From Streptomonospora nanhaiensis (lineage in GTDB: Bacteria; Actinomycetota; Actinomycetes; Streptosporangiales; Streptosporangiaceae): a stretch of 64,000 nucleotides of DNA. The notes beneath the pieces were generated by a model, which saw nothing but the letters and a program-made list of their open reading frames with translations, was not told the DNA's origin and did not search any database. Within the stretch, counting starts at the first letter, position 1; every line of letters begins with the position of its first letter. Location: positions 806,001 to 870,000 of the forward strand of contig NZ_JACCFO010000001.1 in the NCBI RefSeq assembly GCF_013410565.1. Direction: 5' to 3'. Shown here piece after piece: positions 1-7,526 of the stretch. Both the position numbers and the translations under genes were made by a program.

Positions 1-2
1 TG

Positions 3-95
3 CACCGGTGGCTGGAGCAGGACGCCGGGCTGGCCACCGAGCGCGCGGCCTCGCGCGCGGGCTTCCGCGTGCTGCGGGTGACCGCCCCCTCCTGA
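3..95 (+). CDS. C-terminal end of an unidentified protein (5' end outside window)
   Basis: A reading frame enters from the left edge and stops at TGA 93-95. It gives about 30 residues ending in RVLRVTAPS. Every codon in the frame ends in G or C, which is the coding signature of this genome, while the other frames do not show it. The fragment is too short to assign a family. It lies on the same strand as the RNA methyltransferase gene, separated by about 140 bp. Confidence 0.5.
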   Translation, partial: HRWLEQDAGLATERAASRAGFRVLRVTAPS

Positions 96-238
96 CCTCC
101 CCTCCCCCGCCCCGGGCACCCGCGCGGCCCCGCCGCGCCGGGCGGCGGCACCTTCCGGGACGCGGGCGGCGGACGGTATCGTGGTGGCGGGCCGATCCGG
201 CCCCCTGGACCCGACCGGACACGAGGAACACACCGCAG

Positions 239-835
239 GTGAGCACGCAACTGCGCCCCACCGACGTCAAGCGACTCAACCGCCAGTGGCGCAGGCGCAC
301 CGAGGGCCGCGTCTCCCTGATCGTGGAGTCGGTGACCCAGCCCTTCAACCTGGGGTCGATCCTGCGCACCTGCGCCGCGTTCGGCGTCGAGACCGTGTGG
401 CTCACCGGCAACTCCGTCGAGCCCACCCACCCCCAGGTCGGCAAGACCGCCCTGGGCACCGAGCACAAGCTGCGGTGGGAGAAGCTGCGCACCACCCCCG
501 AGGCGATCGCCGCCGCGCGCGGCGACGGCTACCGGGTGGTCGCCGTGGAGCTGGCCGACACCGCGCTGCCCCTGCACGAGGCCCCTCTGGAGGGCGACGT
601 CTGCCTGGCCGTGGGCGCCGAGGACCACGGCTGCTCCCCGGCGCTGCTCAACGGCGCCGACGCCCTGGCCTACATCCCCCAGATCGGCCGGGTGGGCTCC
701 CTCAACGTCGCGGTGGCCACCGCGATCGCCGTGGCCGAGACCCGCGGCCGCGAATGGCGCCGTCCCGTGGCGGTCGCCGAACCCGCCGAAACCACCGCCG
801 CCGCACCCGCCCCCGAGGCCGCCGGACCGCGCTGA
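239..835 (+). CDS. SPOUT-family (TrmH/SpoU-like) RNA methyltransferase
   Basis: This protein of about 198 residues is a probable tRNA or rRNA ribose 2'-O-methyltransferase of the SpoU (TrmH) family. The N-terminal part contains SVTQPFNLGSILRTCAAFG (family motif 1, with the conserved N and R). The C-terminal part contains VGAEDHGCSP and YIPQIGRVGSLNVAVATAIA, the knotted SAM-binding motifs 2 and 3. The start is GTG 239, placed about 11 bases after GAGGA; the frame is open further upstream but has no comparable ribosome binding site. The tail after residue 175 is Ala/Pro/Glu-rich and probably disordered. The exact target nucleotide cannot be read from sequence. It appears monocistronic, followed by a 150-bp gap. 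Confidence 0.85.
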   Translation: MSTQLRPTDVKRLNRQWRRRTEGRVSLIVESVTQPFNLGSILRTCAAFGVETVWLTGNSVEPTHPQVGKTALGTEHKLRWEKLRTTPEAIAAARGDGYRVVAVELADTALPLHEAPLEGDVCLAVGAEDHGCSPALLNGADALAYIPQIGRVGSLNVAVATAIAVAETRGREWRRPVAVAEPAETTAAAPAPEAAGPR

Positions 836-988
836 CCTCGCCCTGGGCACCCGCCGCGCGGGTGCGCCCGCCCGTGGCGGCCGGGCCCGCCGATCACCTC
901 GCGATCGCAGGGTTCAACCCGGCGCCGCCCGGGAATTTTTCCAGCTCCACGTTCGTCAGCACCCTAGACACGAGATGAGAGAGGATAC

Positions 989-1114
989 GTGGACCCGTCC
1001 CGAAGTACCGGCAGCGTCCTGATCACCGGACGCGCCTCCGAACCCGACGAGCCGCCATCACCAGGTAGCGTGCGCACCGAGTTTCCCCGCTCCGAGGCGG
1101 TGCGCGCGACATGA
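989..1114 (+). CDS. Possible 41-codon leader ORF translationally coupled to the CNNM gene
   Basis: A short frame begins at GTG 989, right after a good ribosome binding site (GAGAGAGGA). It runs to TGA 1112-1114, which overlaps the ATG of the following gene in an ATGA junction. The peptide begins VDPSRSTGSVLITGRASEP. The downstream ATG 1111 has no good ribosome binding site of its own, so coupling from this frame is attractive. Against a real gene, several codons end in A or T, unlike neighbours. It could be a leader peptide or a chance frame in a 5' leader. Confidence 0.4.
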   Translation: MDPSRSTGSVLITGRASEPDEPPSPGSVRTEFPRSEAVRAT

Positions 1115-2502
1115 GCGTCGTTCTCAGCATCCTTCTCGGAGCACTGGTGATCCTGGCGATCACCGCGGCGACGGGCTACTTCGTCGCCCAGGAGTTCGGC
1201 TACATGGCGGTCGACCGCTCCCGCCTGAAAGCCCGCGCCGCCCAGGGCGACTCCGGCGCCCGGCGCGCCCTCGCGATCACCAACCGCACCTCGTTCATGC
1301 TCTCCGGCGCCCAGCTCGGCATCACCGTCACCGGTCTGCTGGTCGGTTACGTGGCCGAGCCCATGATGGGCGAGGGCGTGGGCGAGCTGCTGGGCTGGGC
1401 CGGTGTTCCGGCCGGCACCGGACTGGCCGTGGGCACCGTGTTCGCGCTGCTGTTCTCCACCATGGTGCAGATGGTCTTCGGCGAGCTGTTCCCCAAGAAC
1501 CTCGCCATCGCCCGCCCCGAACCCGTCGCACGCTGGCTGGCGCTGTCCACCGGCGTGTACCTGCGGGTCTTCGGCTGGCTGATCTGGCTGTTCGACCAGG
1601 CGGCGATCCTGCTGCTGCGCGCGGTGCGGATCCAGCCGGTGGAGGACGTCCAGCACGCGGCCACACCGCGCGACCTGGAGCACATCGTCGAGGAGTCGCG
1701 CGAGAGCGGCGACCTGCCCGCGGAGCTGTCCACGCTGCTGGACCGCACGCTGGACTTCCACGACCGCACCGCCGAGCACGCGATGATCCCGCGGCCGCAG
1801 GTCTCGACCGTCGAGGCGGGCGAGCCGGTGAGCCGCGTGGTGGAGCTGATGGCCTCGGGCCACTCCCGCTTCCCCGTGCTGGGCGACGGCGTGGACGACA
1901 TCGTCGGCGTCATCTGCCTGCGCGACGTGCTGGCGCTGGGCGAGCGCGACCTGGACTCCGTGCGGGTGTCCGACGTCGCGCGGTCGGCCGTGCTGGTGCC
2001 CGGGTCGCTGCCGCTGCCCGGCGTGCTGGGGCAGCTGCGCGCCTCCGACGAGGAGTTCGCCTGCGTGGTGGACGAGTACGGCGGTCTGGCCGGCGTCATC
2101 ACCACCGAGGACATCGCCGAGGAGCTGGTGGGCGAGATCGCCGACGAGCACGACCCCGAGGACGCCGGCGAGGCGCGCGTGGGCGAGGACGGCAGCTGGC
2201 TGCTGCCCGGCGCGCTGCACGTGGACGAGGTCGAGCGGCTGATCGGCCACGACCTGCCCTCGGGCGACTTCGAGACGATAGGCGGCCTGGTGATCAGCGA
2301 GCTGCGGCGGCTGCCCGAGGTCGGCGACAGCGTGCGCGTCGAGCTGCCGCGCCATCCCGGCGCCGGCGACGACGAGCCGCTGCGCGCCATCGACCTGGGC
2401 GTGCGCACGGTCGACCGGCACGTGCCCGAGACCGTGCGGCTGGAGCTGCGCGAGACACCGGCCCACCAGGGCGCCGGCAGGGACAGCGGGGTGAACGCGT
2501 GA
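1111..2502 (+). CDS. CNNM/CBS-domain hemolysin-family membrane protein
   Basis: This 463-residue member of the CorC/CNNM (DUF21) family is probably a divalent cation (Mg or Co) efflux or homeostasis protein. An N-terminal DUF21 membrane domain (about residues 1-190, several hydrophobic helices, with the motif SGAQLGITVTGLLVGYVAEP) is followed by a CBS pair (about 205-340; CVVDEYGGLAGVITTEDIAE is the second CBS). A C-terminal CorC_HlyC domain follows (about 350-440, GLVISELRRLPEVGDSV). The name hemolysin is historical. The gene overlaps the next one by four bases (GTGA), so the two form a coupled pair, the usual actinobacterial arrangement of one long and one short paralogue. Confidence 0.9.
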   Translation: MSVVLSILLGALVILAITAATGYFVAQEFGYMAVDRSRLKARAAQGDSGARRALAITNRTSFMLSGAQLGITVTGLLVGYVAEPMMGEGVGELLGWAGVPAGTGLAVGTVFALLFSTMVQMVFGELFPKNLAIARPEPVARWLALSTGVYLRVFGWLIWLFDQAAILLLRAVRIQPVEDVQHAATPRDLEHIVEESRESGDLPAELSTLLDRTLDFHDRTAEHAMIPRPQVSTVEAGEPVSRVVELMASGHSRFPVLGDGVDDIVGVICLRDVLALGERDLDSVRVSDVARSAVLVPGSLPLPGVLGQLRASDEEFACVVDEYGGLAGVITTEDIAEELVGEIADEHDPEDAGEARVGEDGSWLLPGALHVDEVERLIGHDLPSGDFETIGGLVISELRRLPEVGDSVRVELPRHPGAGDDEPLRAIDLGVRTVDRHVPETVRLELRETPAHQGAGRDSGVNA

Positions 2503-3509
2503 GCGACCTGAACCCGGCCTTGGCCATGCTGATCACCGTGGCCATCATCGGCCTGAGCGCGTTCTTCGTGGCCATCGAGTTCGCCCTGGTGGCGGCGCGC
2601 CGCTACCGGCTGGAGGAGGCCGCCGAGACCAGCCTGTCGGCCCGCGCGGCGCTGAAGAGCGCGCGCGACCTGTCGCTGCTGCTGGCCGGATCCCAGCTGG
2701 GCATCACGCTGTGCACGCTGGCGCTGGGCGCCATCACCAAGCCGGCCGTGGAGCACATGCTGGAGCCGCTGTTCTCCGGGCTGCCCGAGGCGGTGTCCCA
2801 CGTGGCGGCGTTCATCGTGGCGCTGGTGCTGGTCACCTTCGTGCACCTGGTGGTGGGCGAGATGGCGCCCAAGTCCTGGGCGATCTCCCACCCCGAGCGG
2901 TCGGCGACGCTGCTGGCGCTGCCGATGCGGGCGTTCATGTGGCTGACCCGCCCGGCGCTGGTGGTGCTCAACGGGCTGGCCAACTGGACGCTGCACCGGG
3001 TGGGCGTGCAGGCGGTCGACGAGGTCGCCGGCGGCCACGGCCCCGACGACCTGCGGGAGCTGGTGGACCACTCGGCCAAGGCCGGCGCCCTGGACGAGGA
3101 CCGCCGCGACCAGCTGGCCACCGCGCTGGAGGTGAACTCCCGCCCGCTGCGGGAGATCACCACCCCGCGCGAGGAGCTGGCGGCCGTGGCGCCCTCGGCC
3201 ACGCTGGACGAGGTCAAGCGGGTCTCGCGCGAGTCGGGCCACCTGCGGCTGGTGGTGCGCGAGGGCGAGGACCCGGTGGGCGTGCTGCACGTGCGCGACG
3301 CGCTGACCAGCCCGCCCGAGACCACCGCCGCCGACCTGATGCGGCCGGTGCTCACCCTGGAGGGCGACACCCCCATCTACGCCGCGCTGGGGATCATGCG
3401 GGAGAGCCGCACCCACCTGGCGCTGGTGGAGGAGGACGGTGTGCTGGCGGGGCTGGTCACCATGCAGGACATGCTGGACCGCCTGCTGGTGATCGACTCC
3501 CCCGCCTGA
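2499..3509 (+). CDS. Second CNNM/CBS-domain membrane protein, short paralogue
   Basis: This 336-residue CNNM paralogue starts at GTG 2499, inside the end of the preceding gene. The DUF21 membrane domain (about 1-175) keeps AGSQLGITLCTLALGAITKP and FVHLVVGEMAPKSWAI. The CBS pair (about 205-330) ends with LVTMQDMLDRLLVID. It lacks the C-terminal CorC_HlyC domain that the upstream partner has, so the two may form a hetero-oligomer with a single such domain. A strong 15-bp inverted repeat 30 bp downstream ends the transcription unit. Confidence 0.9.
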   Translation: MSDLNPALAMLITVAIIGLSAFFVAIEFALVAARRYRLEEAAETSLSARAALKSARDLSLLLAGSQLGITLCTLALGAITKPAVEHMLEPLFSGLPEAVSHVAAFIVALVLVTFVHLVVGEMAPKSWAISHPERSATLLALPMRAFMWLTRPALVVLNGLANWTLHRVGVQAVDEVAGGHGPDDLRELVDHSAKAGALDEDRRDQLATALEVNSRPLREITTPREELAAVAPSATLDEVKRVSRESGHLRLVVREGEDPVGVLHVRDALTSPPETTAADLMRPVLTLEGDTPIYAALGIMRESRTHLALVEEDGVLAGLVTMQDMLDRLLVIDSPA

Positions 3510-3539
3510 CCGCGCCATGGGGCGGCCCGCCGCCCCGCC

Positions 3540-3574
3540 GCGGCCCGCCGCCCCGCACCGGGGCGGCGGGCCGC
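3540..3574 (+). terminator. Perfect 15-bp GC hairpin after the CNNM pair
   Basis: Arms 3540-3554 and 3560-3574 are perfect reverse complements around a 5-base loop (GCACC). There is no T-run, which is common for terminator hairpins in very GC-rich actinomycetes. It lies just after the CNNM stop codon. Confidence 0.6.
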
Positions 3575-3790
3575 ACCGCGTTCGCCCGCGCACACGCGGG
3601 TACGCGCGCGCCGGCGCCGCCCGGTCCGGCCCGACCGGGCCACCCGGTGGGAATCAGTTCGCGGCGCGCACTGTTCTGCATTGCTGCACCGACGCCCGCG
3701 CGCAGGCCGCCCGCGGGCGTCGTCGCGGTGTGCGCGGTGTGCGCCGCGGTCTGGGGCGGCCGGTGTCGACGATGAGTGAGGACGGATCAC

Positions 3791-4732
3791 GTGGCCAGGA
3801 CACGCGAGGCGGACCGGTTGTGGGCGGTGGCGCTGGCCGCCGCGATGTGGGGCACCTCGGCGCTGATGCGCGAACCTCTGGCACGCGAGCTTCCGGCCGC
3901 CACCATCGTGGTCTACGAGCACGCGGTCATCGCGGTGCTGCTGCTGCCCTGGATCGTGCCGGCGGTGCGGGCCCTGGCCAAGGCCGGGCCGGTGGTGGCC
4001 GCCTCGGTCGTGGTGATCGGGGCGGGCTCCTCGGCGCTGGCCACGACGCTGTTCACCATGGCCTTCGCGGCGGGCGACCCCATCACCCCGCAGGTGCTGC
4101 AGAAGCTGCAGCCGGTGTTCGCGATCCTGCTCGCGCTGGCGCTGCTGGGAGAACGCCTGGCGCCCCGGTTCGCGCTCTTCGCCGTGCCCGCGCTGGTGGG
4201 CGCGTGGTTCCTGGCCTTCCCCGATCCTTTCGCGGTGAGCGTGAGCGACGCGCGGGGCGCGGCGCTGGCGGTGGGCGCCGCGCTGCTGTGGGCGGCGGGC
4301 ACGGTGCTGGGCCGGCTCGCCGGCGCGCGGCTGTCGTTCATGCACGTCACAGCGCTGCGGTTCGCGATCGGGCTGCCCGCCGCGCTGGTGATCGCCCTGG
4401 CCTCGGGATCGTCGCTGGCGATCGAGGCGGGGCAAGTGCCCGGGATCGTGCTGCTGGCGCTGATCCCCGGCCTGGCCGCGCTCACCCTGTACTACTGGGG
4501 ACTGCGCCGCACCGCCGCCTCGCGCGCCACGCTGGGCGAACTCGCGTTCCCGCTGGTCTCGGCCCTGGTGGGGGTGGCGCTGCTGGACGCCCAGCTCACC
4601 TGGGGCCAGTGGGCGGGCGGTGCCGTGGTGCTCGCGGCGGTCACCGCGCTGGCCCTGGACCGCTCCGGGCCGCGCCCCTCGGGGGTGGAGGCGCCCGCAG
4701 AGCCGCCCGTGGTCGAGGCCGCCAGGCGCTAG
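3791..4732 (+). CDS. EamA/DMT-family membrane exporter
   Basis: This protein of about 313 residues is a drug/metabolite transporter superfamily member with ten predicted membrane helices, made of two EamA repeats (about residues 5-135 and 150-290). Visible landmarks are AMWGTSALMREPL near the N-terminus, PQVLQKLQPVFAILLALALLGERL at the end of repeat 1, and ELAFPLVSALVGVALLDAQLTWGQW at the end of repeat 2. I chose GTG 3791 because GAGGACGGA lies about eight bases upstream; an in-frame GTG at 3776 has no such site. Substrate is unknown (amino acid or metabolite efflux is typical). It stands alone, converging on the next gene. Confidence 0.85.
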   Translation: MARTREADRLWAVALAAAMWGTSALMREPLARELPAATIVVYEHAVIAVLLLPWIVPAVRALAKAGPVVAASVVVIGAGSSALATTLFTMAFAAGDPITPQVLQKLQPVFAILLALALLGERLAPRFALFAVPALVGAWFLAFPDPFAVSVSDARGAALAVGAALLWAAGTVLGRLAGARLSFMHVTALRFAIGLPAALVIALASGSSLAIEAGQVPGIVLLALIPGLAALTLYYWGLRRTAASRATLGELAFPLVSALVGVALLDAQLTWGQWAGGAVVLAAVTALALDRSGPRPSGVEAPAEPPVVEAARR

Positions 4733-4766
4733 GGCGGCGGCGCCCGCGGTGGTGCGCCGGGCGGGT

Positions 4767-5309
4767 TCAGCGGGCGGCCAGGGACGCGGTGAGGGCGGCC
4801 AGGAAGGACTCCTGGACGGCGGGGTCGCAGTGGGCCGCCTCCAGGACCCTCTTCTCGCGGTCGGCGTCGGGTCCGGCCTCGTGGTCGGTGCCGGGCTCGG
4901 CGGCCACCGGCATGGACGAGGCGCCGTCCCAGCCGGGCGCCGCGGGATAGGTGACGTCGACGACCACGCGCCGGCCGTCCAGGGCCAGGGTGAGGTAGCG
5001 GTGCACGTCCCACAGGCCCTCCTCGGGCAGGGCCCGGGCGGCTCCCGGCCCGAACAGCTCGCGGGCGCGGTCGCGCGCGCAGTGGTGCACGCGGTGGACG
5101 AGGCGGGGCTCGGTGTGGGGCCAGCGGCGGCGCAGCGCCGCCGCGAGCAGGGCGTGCTTGGTGGCGCTGGTGCCGCGCCACTCGGCGAGGGTTCCCTCGG
5201 CCGTGCGCACGCTGGGCGCGCCGAACGGGATGCGGTGGACGGCGTCGACCACGGCGGCGAGGGAGGCGTCAGCGGGCAGTCCCGCCCGCGCGATGAGGGG
5301 GTCGAACAT
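4767..5309 (-). CDS. Transglutaminase-like fold protein with Ser at the usual Cys position
   Basis: About 180 residues from ATG 5309 (an in-frame TTG at 5327 is an alternative start). The arrangement GTSATKHALLAAALRRR (about 46-62), then DVHRYLTLALDGRRVVVDVTYP (about 101-122) resembles the Cys-His-Asp core of transglutaminase-like proteins. The His (about 103) and Asp (about 118) are present. The nucleophile position, normally Cys in a GTC-TKH context, reads Ser48. It may be an inactive or serine variant. The cellular role is unknown. It is transcribed towards the EamA gene and away from nothing obvious, with no operon partner. Confidence 0.5.
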   Translation of the reverse strand: MFDPLIARAGLPADASLAAVVDAVHRIPFGAPSVRTAEGTLAEWRGTSATKHALLAAALRRRWPHTEPRLVHRVHHCARDRARELFGPGAARALPEEGLWDVHRYLTLALDGRRVVVDVTYPAAPGWDGASSMPVAAEPGTDHEAGPDADREKRVLEAAHCDPAVQESFLAALTASLAAR

Positions 5310-5422
5310 GGCCGCCAGGGTAACCAACCGCCCGCGCCCGCGGACAGCCGGTGAACGCGCGCCCGGGGGCCGCGCCGGGGCCGGCCGGGGGGTGCCGGCC
5401 GGCCGCGGCGCGGACGGCGGTG

Positions 5423-5845
5423 TCAGCCCGCGACGGCGTTGAGGGTGACCTCGATGTTGCCGCGGGTGGCGCGGGAGTAGGGGCAGACCTGGTGGGCGGC
5501 CTCGACCAGCTTCTGGACCTCCTCCTGGGGCTTGCCCGGGACGGTGACGTTCAGCTCGACGGCGAGGCTGAGGCCGTCCTCGACGCTGCCGATGCTCACC
5601 TTGGCGTCGATGGTGGAGCCCTCCAGGCTGGCGCCGGACTCGCGGGCGACCTTCTTCAGGGCGCCGTGGAAGCAGGCGGCGTAGCCCACGGCGAAGAGCT
5701 GCTCGGGGTTGGTGCCGGGGCCGTCGTCGCCGCCCAGGCCCTTGGGCACCGACAGCTCGACGTCGAGCCGGCCGTCGGCGGTGCGGCCGCGGCCCTTGCG
5801 GCCCTCGCCCTCGACGGTGGCCTCGGCGGTGTACTTCACCTGCAT
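5423..5845 (-). CDS. ohr: Organic hydroperoxide resistance protein Ohr
   Basis: This 140-residue OsmC/Ohr-family peroxidase reduces organic hydroperoxides with a reactive cysteine pair. Both cysteines are visible: Cys58 in VGYAACFHGAL and Cys121 in HQVCPYSRATRGN. Length is typical for Ohr. A strong ribosome binding site (GAAGGAG) precedes ATG 5845. It follows ohrR by 45 bp on the same strand, so the two form an ohrR-ohr operon that should be derepressed by organic peroxides. Confidence 0.93.
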   Translation of the reverse strand: MQVKYTAEATVEGEGRKGRGRTADGRLDVELSVPKGLGGDDGPGTNPEQLFAVGYAACFHGALKKVARESGASLEGSTIDAKVSIGSVEDGLSLAVELNVTVPGKPQEEVQKLVEAAHQVCPYSRATRGNIEVTLNAVAG

Positions 5846-5890
5846 GGGGGTCTCCTTCGGGTGTCCTCTGGTGTGGCGGGCCGCCGGTCT

Positions 5891-6409
5891 TCAGCGGTCC
5901 GGTCCTTCGGGCGCCGACCCGCCAGCCGGCGCCCCGGCGCCGGCGGTGCGCCGCGCCCGCAGTCCGGCCGCGGCGGCGCCGGCGGAGTCGGTGAGGTGAT
6001 CAAGGGCGGTGCGCAGCTCGGCGGCCTCGGCCGCGGTCATGCCCGTGGCGCGCAGCAGCCGGCCGGGGGTGCCGCGCAGGCGGGCGCGCAGCGCGGCGCC
6101 CTCGGGGGTGGCGCTGACGAGCACCACGCGGTCGTCGGCCGCCTCGCGGCGGCGCCGCACCAGGCCGGCCTCCTCCAGGCGGCGCAGCAGGGGCGACAGC
6201 GTGCCCGAGTCCAGCCGCAGCGCCGTGCCCAGCTCCTTGACCGACAGCGTGCCGCGCTCCCCCAGCACCAGCAGCACGAGGTACTGCGGGTAGGTCAGGC
6301 CGGTCCCGGCGAGCAGTTCGCGGTAGAGCCCGGTCAGGGCCCGCGAGGCGGCGTAGACGGCGAAGCAGAGCTGGCGGTCGTGGCGGAGGGGGTCGGCGGC
6401 GTCGGCCAT
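5891..6409 (-). CDS. ohrR: MarR-family organic peroxide sensor OhrR
   Basis: About 172 residues from ATG 6409, which has AAGGA eight bases upstream; the frame extends to 6460 but without a site and through the operator. The sensing cysteine is Cys15 in DRQLCFAVYAASR, the OhrR signature. The winged helix spans about residues 40-115 (TYPQYLVLLVLGERGTLSVKEL and SGTLSPLLRRLEEAGLV, wing RREAADDRVVLV). Oxidation of the cysteine should release the repressor from the palindromes at 6442-6463 and induce ohr. The last 30 residues are Gly/Ala/Pro-rich. Confidence 0.92.
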   Translation of the reverse strand: MADAADPLRHDRQLCFAVYAASRALTGLYRELLAGTGLTYPQYLVLLVLGERGTLSVKELGTALRLDSGTLSPLLRRLEEAGLVRRRREAADDRVVLVSATPEGAALRARLRGTPGRLLRATGMTAAEAAELRTALDHLTDSAGAAAAGLRARRTAGAGAPAGGSAPEGPDR

Positions 6410-6441
6410 CGGGGCGTCCTTCCTCGATCCCGGCGAATCTA

Positions 6442-6463
6442 GCACAACCAGGTTGTGCACAAC
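6442..6463. promoter_or_regulatory. ohrR: Overlapping palindromes, probable OhrR operator
   Basis: GCACAACC-A-GGTTGTGC (6442-6458) is a perfect inverted repeat, and GTTGTGCACAAC (6452-6463) is a second perfect one sharing half of it. It lies 33 bp upstream of the ohrR start codon, in a patch less GC-rich than its surroundings. Position and symmetry fit a MarR-family autoregulatory site. That OhrR binds it is inference. Confidence 0.7.
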
Positions 6464-6500
6464 CGATCGGGGGGTGACGGGAGAGAGGCGGCTCGGTGGA

Positions 6501-6995
6501 CTAGCCGCCGTCCCCGGCCGGCGCCGCCGCGCCGCCGCCGCGCCCGGCGGTGCCGGGGGACGCGTTCTGGGCGCGGCGCAGTTTCAGCGCGATGTCGCGC
6601 AGGGCCCGCAGTTCGTCGGGGGTGAGCGCGGTGCCGACGTAGTCGCGGATGGCGGCGGCGTGGGCGCGGCCCACCCGGCGCAGGACCTCGCGGCCGCGCT
6701 CGGTGAGCCCCACAATCGTGCCGCGCCGGTCGGTGGGGTCGCCCTCGCGCGAAACCAGCCCGCTCTCGGCCATGCGCTCCACCAGGCGGCTGATGCTGGG
6801 CTGGGTCAGCAGCACGTGCTCGCTGAGGTCGCGCAGGCGGGTGCCCTTGGGGCAGCGCGAGAGGGTGAACAGGACGTCGTACTCGCGCATGGTGACCTCC
6901 CACCCGCGGAAGTCGTCCTGGAAGCGGCGCATCAGCGCGATCTGGGCGCGCGCCAGCGCCTCCCACGCCTCCTCGGCGAGCCTGTCCCTGGCCAT
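6501..6995 (-). CDS. MarR-family transcriptional regulator
   Basis: About 164 residues from ATG 6995 (GGAAGG eleven bases upstream). The MarR winged helix is clear: REYDVLFTLSRCPKGTRLRDL, then LLTQPSISRLVERMAESGLV as recognition helix and DPTDRRGTIVGLTERG as the wing. It differs from the neighbouring OhrR in lacking the N-terminal sensing Cys; Cys in SRCPKG is at the helix junction. The C-terminal 25 residues are Gly/Ala-rich. It lies divergently from rpmE2, but no operator could be assigned, so targets are unknown. Confidence 0.85.
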   Translation of the reverse strand: MARDRLAEEAWEALARAQIALMRRFQDDFRGWEVTMREYDVLFTLSRCPKGTRLRDLSEHVLLTQPSISRLVERMAESGLVSREGDPTDRRGTIVGLTERGREVLRRVGRAHAAAIRDYVGTALTPDELRALRDIALKLRRAQNASPGTAGRGGGAAAPAGDGG

Positions 6996-7161
6996 TGCAT
7001 CCGCCTTCCCACCGCCCGGCCGCCGTCCGCACGCGGGCGCCGCCGCGCCCCGGGGCCTCCGGCCGGCCCTCCCCATGATTCCACCGGTGCGCCCGTGCGC
7101 GGGCGGGTACCGGCCACTCCCCGCGCCCGGGGAATGAAAACGCCTCCCGGTTGTTGTAGGA

Positions 7162-7187
7162 GGTCCGCGGCGCCCGCGCCGCGGACC
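7162..7187 (+). promoter_or_regulatory. 11-bp hairpin in the 5' leader of rpmE2
   Basis: Arms 7162-7172 and 7177-7187 pair perfectly around a 4-base loop, 22 bases before the rpmE2 start and directly after an AGGAGG sequence. A leader hairpin this close to an L31 gene may be an autoregulatory ribosomal-protein leader. That role is inference. Confidence 0.4.
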
Positions 7188-7209
7188 GCGACAGCCGAAG
7201 GAGCAGTCC

Positions 7210-7455
7210 ATGCGCACCGGAATCCACCCCGAGTACCGCACCGTCGTCTTCCGCGACAAGGCCGGCGACACCGCCTTCCTGACCCGCTCCACGCGCACCT
7301 CCACCGAGACCGTGGAGTGGACCGACGGCAACACCTATCCGGTCGTCGACGTCGAGATCTCCAGCGCGAGCCACCCGTTCTACACGGGCCGGGGCCGGGT
7401 CGTCGACACCGCCGGCCGGGTCGAGCAGTTCCGCCGGCGATACGGCCGGGACTGA
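7210..7455 (+). CDS. rpmE2: 50S ribosomal protein L31 type B, zinc-free form
   Basis: 81 residues: begins [17 protein letters not shown] and contains THPFYTG-like [29 protein letters not shown], the L31 signature. It has no cysteine at all, so it is the C-minus (type B) paralogue that replaces zinc-binding L31 under zinc limitation in actinobacteria. A strong GAAGGAG site precedes ATG 7210. Such genes are usually Zur-controlled; upstream I see only one half-like element (GAATGAAAACG at about 7133), not a convincing full Zur box. A 13-bp hairpin follows the stop codon. Confidence 0.95.
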   Translation: MRTGIHPEYRTVVFRDKAGDTAFLTRSTRTSTETVEWTDGNTYPVVDVEISSASHPFYTGRGRVVDTAGRVEQFRRRYGRD

Positions 7456-7473
7456 GGGTGCGGCGCGTCGCGC

Positions 7474-7503
7474 GCGGCCCGGCGCCCGACGGCGCCGGGC
7501 CGC
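7474..7503. terminator. Perfect 13-bp hairpin between convergent rpmE2 and flippase-like gene
   Basis: Arms 7474-7486 and 7491-7503 are exact complements around CGAC. It sits between two converging stop codons and probably works in both directions. Confidence 0.65.
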
Positions 7504-7526
7504 ACCGCTGTCCGGGGTGCGGCGGT

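Noticed and set aside
7130-7165. Zur box before rpmE2
   Set aside because: Only one half-site-like sequence (GAATGAAAACG) is present; the other half does not match, so I did not list it.
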